NCBI GenBank assembly: GCA_039184055.1
Contig: JBCDBH010000343.1
Coordinates: 1 to 6,405, forward strand
Direction: 5' to 3'
Length of the DNA stretch: 6,405 nt
Source: JBCDBH01 sp039184055
GTDB lineage: Bacteria; Acidobacteriota; Thermoanaerobaculia; Multivoradales; J023
The position numbers and the translations under genes are program-made. The notes beneath the pieces are model-generated. The model was not told the DNA's origin, did no database searches, and was given only the letters and a program-made list of their open reading frames with translations. Positions 1 to 5,477 of the stretch are shown here, piece after piece (the first letter of the stretch is position 1; the number at the start of each line of letters is the position of its first letter).

Positions 1-723
1 ACCCAGAACTACGGCATCACCGACTTCGACAACTACGTCAGCGGTTGGACCACCTACCAGATCCCGGTCGGTCAGTACTACACCGGCTCGAGCTTCTTCC
101 TCGTCCTGGTCAACGACAAGGACGCGGGCGCGCTCAACAACAACAGCCGCTTCCGTAACGTCCGCATCTTCGAAGACACCCCGGGTGGCGGTGGCAGCTG
201 CACCGTCGACGACGACTTCGAAGGCGCGGGCGCCGGCACCGGCTGGACCACCAGTGGCAGCTGCTCCACCGGTACCTTCGTGCTCGGCAACCCGACGCAG
301 CAGACCAACAGCGGTGTGACCACCCAGGTCGGTGGCGCGGCGAGCGGCTCGAACGCCCTCTTCACCGCCACCAACACCTCGGCCGGTAACGCCGACGTCG
401 ACGGTGGTGAGTGCGTGCTGACCTCGCCGACCTTCAACGTCACCACCGCCTCGAACCTGGCCGTGAACTACTTCCACGGTCAGCGTGACGCCGGTGACGA
501 CCCGGGCGACGACTACTTCGTGCTCGAGTACTCGACCAACGGTGGCACCAGCTACACCTCCTTCGTGTCGATCGGCGACGTCCAGAACAACGCCGCCTGG
601 ACCGCCGCGGGTGTCAACGGTATCTCCGGCAACGTCGTGCTCCGTGTCCGCGTCTCCGACGGCGCCGGCCCGGGCGACCTGGTCGAAGGTGGCATCGACG
701 ACGTCTCGATCTGCGAGCCGTGA
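1..723 (+). CDS. Secreted beta-sandwich protein, C-terminal part (5' end outside window)
   Basis: The frame is open from base 1 and ends at TGA 721-723, leaving 240 visible residues; the start and any catalytic domain lie to the left. Residues 1-59 look like the end of a beta-sandwich or carbohydrate-binding-like module (SGWTTYQIPVGQYYTG, then LVNDKDAG and FRNVRIFE). A short Gly-rich linker (PGGGGS, 61-66) leads to a second domain (about 67-240) beginning DDDFEG and ending GGIDDVSICEP. This second domain resembles MAM/concanavalin-like beta-sandwich domains at the C-termini of bacterial exoproteins. It has four cysteines (67, 88, 138, 238), which could form two disulfides. Asp, Asn, Gly and Thr are abundant and Lys is nearly absent. 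Codon use is extreme: Ile is ATC only, Thr is almost all ACC, and Gly is GGC or GGT, which suggests high expression. The parent enzyme or adhesin cannot be named from this fragment. The reading frame is certain; the domain family is tentative. Confidence 0.9.
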   Translation, partial: TQNYGITDFDNYVSGWTTYQIPVGQYYTGSSFFLVLVNDKDAGALNNNSRFRNVRIFEDTPGGGGSCTVDDDFEGAGAGTGWTTSGSCSTGTFVLGNPTQQTNSGVTTQVGGAASGSNALFTATNTSAGNADVDGGECVLTSPTFNVTTASNLAVNYFHGQRDAGDDPGDDYFVLEYSTNGGTSYTSFVSIGDVQNNAAWTAAGVNGISGNVVLRVRVSDGAGPGDLVEGGIDDVSICEP

Positions 724-735
724 TCTGAACCGCGT

Positions 736-755
736 ATCGGTCGCTGACGACCGAT
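736..755 (+). other. Perfect hairpin just after the stop codon
   Basis: ATCGGTCG and CGACCGAT form an 8-bp perfect inverted repeat around a 4-nt loop (CTGA). It lies 13 bases after the stop codon and 14 bases before the intrinsic terminator. No T-run follows it, so it is not a terminator by itself. It may protect the mRNA 3' end or be an operator-like dyad; its function is unknown. Confidence 0.5.
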
Positions 756-769
756 CGTGAAACGACGAC

Positions 770-801
770 GGGGTGGGCTTCGGCTCACCCCGTTTTCTTT
801 T
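770..801 (+). terminator. Rho-independent terminator of the upstream gene
   Basis: GGGGTGGGC (770-778) pairs with GCTCACCCC (783-791), with one G-T wobble, around a TTCG loop closed by C-G, the very stable UUCG tetraloop form. GTTTTCTTTT follows immediately. It lies 47 bases after the stop codon and should separate the first gene's transcript from the metalloprotease downstream. Confidence 0.9.
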
Positions 802-851
802 GGGCGGACCGGTTGTCGCTCCGAGCGATACACGATTCTCACATATCAATA

Positions 852-891
852 ATTCTCACAACTGAGACGATCATATTCTCAATATTGAGAA
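852..891 (+). promoter_or_regulatory. Two tandem TCTCA-N4-TGAGA dyads (candidate operator)
   Basis: TCTCA-N4-TGAGA occurs at 854-867 and again at 877-890, with centres 23 bp apart. The second copy is embedded in a perfect 16-bp palindrome, TTCTCAATATTGAGAA (876-891). A further half-site, ATTCTCACA, at 835-843 repeats the 9 bases at 852-860. Two copies with the same arm sequence and spacer, in an AT-rich patch upstream of a gene, look like tandem sites for a dimeric repressor or activator. The regulator cannot be named. Confidence 0.5.
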
Positions 892-1067
892 CTACGATTC
901 AACATAACGAGAAAGAAGACATGGAATTCACTCCGATTGCCCTCTATCGCAGAAGGGATAAATGGCACGGTTCCTGCTCTATGACCTAGACAAGTCTCTT
1001 TGCTTTCCCACGCACGCTCGGCGAGTTGCCCCGCCGGCTGGCTAGCAGGCTGCTGAGATAAGCCCCA

Positions 1068-1087
1068 TTGTGCATCGTCGTGCACAA
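1068..1087 (+). promoter_or_regulatory. Perfect TTGTGCA-N6-TGCACAA dyad upstream of the protease start
   Basis: Arms of 7 bp (1068-1074 and 1081-1087) match perfectly around a 6-base spacer (TCGTCG). The dyad ends 31 bases before the chosen ATG. It could be an operator or an RNA hairpin in the leader just upstream of the ribosome binding site. The TTG at 1068 would open the longer reading frame, but it lies inside this dyad and has no ribosome binding site, so it is not used as the start. Confidence 0.45.
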
Positions 1088-1109
1088 CGACCGCCTTGTC
1101 ACGTCATAT

Positions 1110-1116
1110 GGAGAAG
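1110..1116 (+). promoter_or_regulatory. Ribosome binding site that sets the start at 1119
   Basis: GGAGAAG lies before ATG 1119, with 5 bases between GGAG and the start codon. It favours ATG 1119 over the in-frame TTG at 1068 and ATG at 1128. The resulting N-terminus is a normal signal peptide. Confidence 0.75.
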
Positions 1117-1118
1117 TC

Positions 1119-3170
1119 ATGAAGTCCATGGTTCGTCCCGTCCTCGTCCTCGCCGCTCTCCTTCTCATCCCCACGATCCTCGTCGCCGGCCCGGCCGACG
1201 AGCACGTCGACGACCAGCTCGTGCCGATGGCCTGCTTCGCTCCGGGTAGCGACCCGGCTTTGGTCGCCCAGGCCCACGCCCGTTTTCACGAGGGCCACCT
1301 CGAGCACTCGCTCGACTCGGCGATGAGCCGCTTCACCTTCGCCGACAACCAGCGCTGGAGCTCCACCGCGACCGATGGCGGCGGTCTCGGTCAGGGCGAC
1401 CTCACCACCATCACCTGGTCGATCGTGCCCGACGGCACCAGCATCTTCGGCTACAACGGCGAGCCCACCTCACCCTCCAACCTCAACGCCTGGCTCAACG
1501 GCATCTATGGAAGCCAAGCCGTGTGGCTGCCGATCTTCCAGGGCATCTTCGATCGTTGGGGTGAGCTCACCGGGGTCGACTACGTCTACGAGCCCAACGA
1601 CGACGGCTCACCGTGGACCTCGACCAACATCGCCGCCGGTCAGCTCGGCGTGCGGGGCGACGTGCGCATCTCGGCGCATTTCATCGACGGCAACTCGAAC
1701 GTGCTCGCCTACAACTTCTTCCCGAATTTCGGTGACATGGTGCTCGACAGTGGCGACAACTTCTACAACAACACGTCGAACAACTCGCTCGGTTTGCGCA
1801 ACACCCTGGCCCACGAGCACGGTCACGGTCTCGGTCTGCGTCACGTCTGCCCGGTCAACCAGACCAAGCTGATGGAGCCGTTCATCTCCTTCGCTTTCGA
1901 CGGTCCGCAATTCGACGACATTCTGGCCACCAACCGTGGCTACGGTGACGATCTCGAAAACAACGACACCCCGGGCACCGCCTCGAACCTCGGCTCGATC
2001 GGCGCCGGCAACAGCGTCGCGGTCGACACCATCAGCGTCGACGACAACAGCGACACCGATGTCTTCGCCTTCTCGGTCGGTGGCGCCTCGACCCTCGACG
2101 TCACGGTCACGCCGATCGGTAGCACCTATCTCTCCGGGCCCCAGAACGCCAACGGTAGCTGCTCGCCGGGCACCAACTACAACGCGCTCGACAACCAGAA
2201 CCTGCGTTTCGACATCCTCGACACCAATGGTTCCACGGTGCTGGCGAGCATCGACGCCACCGGCGCCGGCAACGCCGAAAGCACCACCGGCGTCGCACTC
2301 TCCGGTGCCGGCACCTACTACGTCGAAGTCGGCGGGCCGAACAACGAAGCTCAGCTCTACGAGCTCCTGGTAGGAGTGAACGCCGGCGGTGGCGGTGGTG
2401 AGCAGATCCAGCACGACATGGTGGTCAGCGACGAGCGCGTCCGCACCGTCAACCTCTCCGGCTTCAGCGCCGCGCGGGTCGTCGCCGGCCCACCGGGTTT
2501 CGCCGGGGGTCAGCCCACCACCACTCGTCTGAGCAGCGTCAGCAACGCCAGCTTCGTGCACCAGATCATCGAGTGGGAGTACCTCGACGGGCTCCACGCC
2601 AACGAGCAGCTCGGCTACATCGCCCTCGACGCAGGCGCCCAGACTCTCGGTAGCCTCGACGCCGACGCCGGCAGCGCCAACGTCACCAACGCCTGGACCA
2701 CGGTGAGCTTCGCGCAATCCTTCTCCGCCGCGCCGGTGGTCATCGCCCAGGTGGCGAGCAACAACGACGCCACCCCGGTCACCACCCGGATCCGCAACGT
2801 CACCGCGACCAGCTTCCAGGTGCAGCTCGAGGAAGAAGAAGCCAACAACCAGACTCACGCCGCCGAGCGGGTCGACTGGATCGCCATCGAGATCGGCACC
2901 ACCGTCTTCGGCAACAACGAGCTGGTGGTCGGTCGTACCGGCAACACCGTCGACGAGGTATGGGAGGTCATCAACTTCGGGCAGGCCGTCGGCACCCCGA
3001 CCTTCGTCGCCGCCATGCAAACGACCAACGGTGGCGACACCGCCACCCTGCGTCACCGCAACCTGACCTCGACCAGCGTCGAGGTCCAGGTCGACGAAGA
3101 ACAGTCGGCCAACAGCGAAGTCGGTCACATCAACGAAGTGGTCGGCTACATCGTCATCGGCACCCCGTAA
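1119..3170 (+). CDS. Secreted matrixin-like zinc metalloprotease with PPC domain and lectin-like tail
   Basis: The predicted protein has 683 residues and should be an exported zinc endopeptidase. Residues 1-24 are a signal peptide (MKSMVRP, then a hydrophobic run ending LVAG). Residues 25-78 are a short pro-region with a single cysteine (C39). The catalytic domain spans about 79-278. The metzincin site HEHGHGLGLRH gives zinc ligands H232, H236 and H242 and catalytic base E233. CPVNQTKLMEPF follows, with Met-turn M252, then GPQFDDI and RGYGDD, as in bacterial M10-type proteases. A PPC domain (about 279-420) starts DDLENNDTPGTASNLG and ends YYVEVGG...YELLVGV. A GGGGG linker (423-427) leads to three H-type-lectin-like modules (about 433-503, 520-592, 609-681). 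The tail matches that of the convergent protease at 3257-5242, although the catalytic domains differ. The gene appears monocistronic, between terminators. The substrate is unknown; the protease call is secure, and the lectin label rests on fold-like motifs. Confidence 0.95.
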   Translation: MKSMVRPVLVLAALLLIPTILVAGPADEHVDDQLVPMACFAPGSDPALVAQAHARFHEGHLEHSLDSAMSRFTFADNQRWSSTATDGGGLGQGDLTTITWSIVPDGTSIFGYNGEPTSPSNLNAWLNGIYGSQAVWLPIFQGIFDRWGELTGVDYVYEPNDDGSPWTSTNIAAGQLGVRGDVRISAHFIDGNSNVLAYNFFPNFGDMVLDSGDNFYNNTSNNSLGLRNTLAHEHGHGLGLRHVCPVNQTKLMEPFISFAFDGPQFDDILATNRGYGDDLENNDTPGTASNLGSIGAGNSVAVDTISVDDNSDTDVFAFSVGGASTLDVTVTPIGSTYLSGPQNANGSCSPGTNYNALDNQNLRFDILDTNGSTVLASIDATGAGNAESTTGVALSGAGTYYVEVGGPNNEAQLYELLVGVNAGGGGGEQIQHDMVVSDERVRTVNLSGFSAARVVAGPPGFAGGQPTTTRLSSVSNASFVHQIIEWEYLDGLHANEQLGYIALDAGAQTLGSLDADAGSANVTNAWTTVSFAQSFSAAPVVIAQVASNNDATPVTTRIRNVTATSFQVQLEEEEANNQTHAAERVDWIAIEIGTTVFGNNELVVGRTGNTVDEVWEVINFGQAVGTPTFVAAMQTTNGGDTATLRHRNLTSTSVEVQVDEEQSANSEVGHINEVVGYIVIGTP

Positions 3171-3211
3171 CGAGCTGGCGACGCCGGTCTCGCACCGGGT
3201 GACAGAAAAAG

Positions 3212-3239
3212 AAAAGGCGGCTCCTTCGAGCCGCCTTTT
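3212..3239. terminator. Bidirectional intrinsic terminator between convergent genes
   Basis: GGCGGCTC (3216-3223) and GAGCCGCC (3228-3235) form a perfect 8-bp GC stem with loop CTTC. AAAA (3212-3215) on one side and TTTT (3236-3239) on the other extend it. Read on +, it ends in TTTTT; read on -, the stem is followed by TTTTCTTTTTC. It lies in the 86-base gap between two stop codons and should end transcription from both protease genes. Confidence 0.92.
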
Positions 3240-3256
3240 TCGTACCGTTCGCGCGA

Positions 3257-5242
3257 TCAATCACCGATCACGATATATCCGACGACCTCGTTGTTGTGAC
3301 CCGTCTCGTTGTCTTCCGACTTCTCCTCATGGACTCTCACCTTGACCGAAGATCCCGACAGGCTCTTGTAGCGCAGCGTCGCGGGGTCGGCACCGTTCAT
3401 GGTCTGCATCGCGGCCAGAAACGTCAGGTTGCTCACGCTCTGCCCGAAATTGATGGTGAACCAGTCTTCGTCGACCTCGGTGCCGGTGCGACCGACGATC
3501 AACGTCTTGCCGTTGACCGTGGTGGTGCCACGCTCGATAGCGATCCAATGCACCACCTCTTCGCTATGCGCACCCGCGCTCTCTTGCTCTTGCAGCTCGA
3601 TACGAAAGCCACCGTTGACCACCGAGTGGATCCGCGTCGTGACCGCCGATGATTCGTTCTCGGTGGTGACCGAGGCGATGACCACGGGAGGCGAGGAGAA
3701 ACTCCGCGAAAAGACGATGGTACTGCCGTGATCATCGATGTAGATGCTGCCGGATTCGACGTCGAGCGAGCCGAGACTCGAAGCACCGTCCGGTACCGCC
3801 AGCCAACCCGCGGTCTCGTTGCCGTGTGAGCCGTTCAGATAGTCCCATTCCTGAAAGGTGTGCTGAAAAGACCCGAGCCCGACATTGCGCAAGCGAAGGG
3901 TGCCGGGATCCCCGCCGTTATGCGAGGCCGGGCCCATCACGACACGTGGCAAACACACACCGCTCAGCGATGTCGTGCTGTAGCTGTCTTGGACGGTCGC
4001 GGTGCCGAAGTTCAGGCTGTTGTTGCCACTACAGCTGCGATAGTTGGCCGTGTAACCGGCGATCAGGTCGATGGTCCACGCATTGTCGGCCTCGTTCACG
4101 ACTCCGGTCGCGACGTTCTGGTGGATCACCCCGGGGTTCGAAAAATAAGGCCCACGGGAACAGCCCGACGTGCAGGTCGACGGATAAGCCATCACCGTCC
4201 GGTATTTTCCGTCCACGACGTGTCCGTGCGACCAGTCGTAGATGGTATTCGGATTGCTGCCCAACACCCCTCTGTCGTGCCACAGCCCCATGTTGTGCCC
4301 GTGCTCGTGAGCGTAGCTGAGGTTGCCCACCGCGCAACTGCGCGCGGTGACCTGGAAACCATAGTCACCGAAGGTCGAGGGATCGTCGTCGCCGTTCATC
4401 AGATGGGCAACGCCACAATAGCCACCGCCGTCTTCGACCAGTAGCCCCACGAGGTCGGCTTTGTACGCGTCGCGCAGCAAGGCCACGGTCGCGTCGTTGG
4501 TCACCCAGTTGCGGTCGGCGACCAGGTCACCCGAATCGTTGTAATGGATGACTCCAGCGGTGTGCACCAAGGTAAAGAAAGCCACGGTGCCACTGTTGAC
4601 GAAGGCCGTGTTGGCCATGTCGACCGCGCTTTGTGCCGTCGCTTCGATCGCCGATGTACCCCCGGCACCCAAAAGCGCGTCGACCGTATACATGATCATG
4701 ACGTCGATGTTGGTGCGATTACGCGCCGCGACCGTCGGCTCGGTGTCCACGACCGGTCGAGTCCCGAGTCCGAAAACCGAGCGCGCAGGCTTGTGCTCGT
4801 GCACATGACCCTCGTTGGCACAGGGTGGCGCCGCCCAGGGATCGAGCTTCTGAAAGATCTGCCCCTCCGGGCTGGTGATCAGCTCGTAGGTGCCATGGTC
4901 GGTGAACAGCGCTCCCACCACGTGACCATGCTTGAGGGTGAGCACCGCTTGCCCACCGTCTTCGAGCTCACCTCGCCAGACCAAATCACCACGGCCCCGT
5001 CGCTCGACCTCGGTACGGGTCACGACATGACGCTGACCATCGAAAAGATCGAAGACCAGGCTCTCGGCGCCACGCTCGAGCGGCGTCGGATCCACATTGA
5101 CCCGCCATGCTTCCACCGCCGCCTCATTCGACGAGCGGGTGAGCATCTGCAGGGTGAAGAGCTCCTCGGCAGCGGAGCTCGACGTCGCCATGACAACCAG
5201 CGACAACACAACAAACAAACCAATACGTGCAAACTTCGACAT
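3257..5242 (-). CDS. Secreted reprolysin-like (M12B-type) zinc metalloprotease with lectin-like tail
   Basis: The predicted protein has 661 residues. Residues 1-24 are a signal peptide (MSKFARI, hydrophobic core, ATSSSA-A cleavage). Residues 25-170 are a propeptide-like region containing APPCANEG, so C141 could be a cysteine-switch residue. The catalytic domain (about 177-403) begins NIDVMIMYTVDALLG. It contains ADLVGLLVEDGGGYCGVAHL, the zinc site HEHGHNMGLWHD (ligands H312, H316, H322; base E313; the following D323 is typical of reprolysins), and Met-turn YRTVMAYP (M351). GPYFSNPGV and EADNAWTIDLIAGYTANYR follow, as in bacterial reprolysin-like proteases. The last ~250 residues form three H-type-lectin-like modules (about 412-483, 498-570, 587-659), closely related to the tail of the convergent protease at 1119-3170. 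ATG 5242 is chosen for its signal peptide and its AAGGAAGAGG ribosome binding site. No PPC domain is present, unlike the neighbour. The role is probably extracellular protein degradation; the substrate is unknown. Confidence 0.95.
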   Translation of the reverse strand: MSKFARIGLFVVLSLVVMATSSSAAEELFTLQMLTRSSNEAAVEAWRVNVDPTPLERGAESLVFDLFDGQRHVVTRTEVERRGRGDLVWRGELEDGGQAVLTLKHGHVVGALFTDHGTYELITSPEGQIFQKLDPWAAPPCANEGHVHEHKPARSVFGLGTRPVVDTEPTVAARNRTNIDVMIMYTVDALLGAGGTSAIEATAQSAVDMANTAFVNSGTVAFFTLVHTAGVIHYNDSGDLVADRNWVTNDATVALLRDAYKADLVGLLVEDGGGYCGVAHLMNGDDDPSTFGDYGFQVTARSCAVGNLSYAHEHGHNMGLWHDRGVLGSNPNTIYDWSHGHVVDGKYRTVMAYPSTCTSGCSRGPYFSNPGVIHQNVATGVVNEADNAWTIDLIAGYTANYRSCSGNNSLNFGTATVQDSYSTTSLSGVCLPRVVMGPASHNGGDPGTLRLRNVGLGSFQHTFQEWDYLNGSHGNETAGWLAVPDGASSLGSLDVESGSIYIDDHGSTIVFSRSFSSPPVVIASVTTENESSAVTTRIHSVVNGGFRIELQEQESAGAHSEEVVHWIAIERGTTTVNGKTLIVGRTGTEVDEDWFTINFGQSVSNLTFLAAMQTMNGADPATLRYKSLSGSSVKVRVHEEKSEDNETGHNNEVVGYIVIGD

Positions 5243-5244
5243 GA

Positions 5245-5254
5245 CCTCTTCCTT
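5245..5254 (-). promoter_or_regulatory. Ribosome binding site of the reprolysin-like protease gene
   Basis: On the minus strand AAGGAAGAGG ends two bases before ATG 5242. AGGA within it sits 7 bases from the start codon, a normal spacing. It supports this start, which gives a canonical signal peptide. Confidence 0.75.
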
Positions 5255-5358
5255 TTCTTGTCACGAACCCGTCCTCAGGTTCACGGGAAGAGACAGCAAC
5301 GCCCATGCCAGAGATTCATCTCATAATCTGAGTATCAATGCTCTTCATCGAGAGCTTA

Positions 5359-5397
5359 TTGACGTCAAAGTCGCACTGACGTCAGCGTGACGTCAGT
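5359..5397 (-). promoter_or_regulatory. Cluster of three TGACGTCA palindromes upstream of the reprolysin-like gene
   Basis: TGACGTCA occurs at 5360-5367, 5377-5384 and 5388-5395. The first is part of the 10-bp palindrome TTGACGTCAA. The other two form a perfect 23-bp dyad, ACTGACGTCA (5375-5384) and TGACGTCAGT (5388-5397), around GCG. The cluster ends about 117 bases upstream of the protease start, a usual place for promoter-linked operators. The TTGACG of the first site could double as a -35 element, but I find no matching -10. No T-run follows on either strand, so a terminator for the P450 gene is unlikely. The binding protein is unknown. Confidence 0.55.
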
Positions 5398-5477
5398 ACC
5401 AAGATCCCTCTCGACCCGCGCGCAGACCCAAACGAAAACCGCCTCGTAGCCTTCTCATTCGCCCCTGGAAGCTCGAG

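Larger units (their letters stand above)
802..1118 (+). other. Intergenic region and long leader of the matrixin-like protease gene
   Basis: No convincing gene lies here. The left part (about 831-915) is clearly AT-richer than its surroundings and carries the TCTCA/TGAGA dyads. The middle (about 916-1060) shows only weak local stems and a possible 22-codon ORF. The right part has a perfect dyad at 1068-1087 and the ribosome binding site at 1110-1116. I find no -35/-10 pair good enough to call. The promoter is most likely in or near the AT-rich patch, which would give a leader of roughly 150-220 nt. Confidence 0.6.

Noticed and set aside
813..960. Sigma70-type promoters such as TTGCCC-N16-TAAATG near 937-964
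   Set aside because: Matches to both boxes are poor (about 4/6 and 3/6), and several equally weak alternatives exist in the AT-rich patch.
1051..1066. CTGAGATAAGCCCC, recalling the CUGAGA element of the TPP riboswitch
   Set aside because: The rest of the thiamine pyrophosphate aptamer (ACCTGATC and the 3' GCGGAGGGA-like part) is missing, and the downstream gene is a protease.
1099..1106. TCACGTCA, one base from the TGACGTCA octamers at 5360-5395
   Set aside because: It is a single, non-palindromic copy next to the start codon, and such a near match is expected by chance in GC-rich DNA.
1068..1118. Upstream TTG start giving a 700-residue version of the matrixin-like protease
   Set aside because: The extra 17 residues would put polar residues before a normal signal peptide. 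TTG 1068 lies in a perfect dyad with no ribosome binding site, while ATG 1119 has GGAGAAG.
1608..3260. A 550-codon open frame antisense to the matrixin-like protease gene
   Set aside because: It is a shadow of GC-biased codons on the other strand. Its translation is dominated by Val, Gly, Asp and Ala without any domain signature, and it also runs across the shared terminator.
4544..5326. A 260-codon + strand open frame opposite the reprolysin-like protease
   Set aside because: Its translation is low-complexity and lacks motifs, while the opposite strand has a signal peptide, ribosome binding site and complete protease domains.
5398..5477. A terminator for the P450 gene
   Set aside because: No GC-rich hairpin followed by a T-run is visible on the minus strand after the stop at 5478. 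The nearby 23-bp dyad also lacks a T-run.
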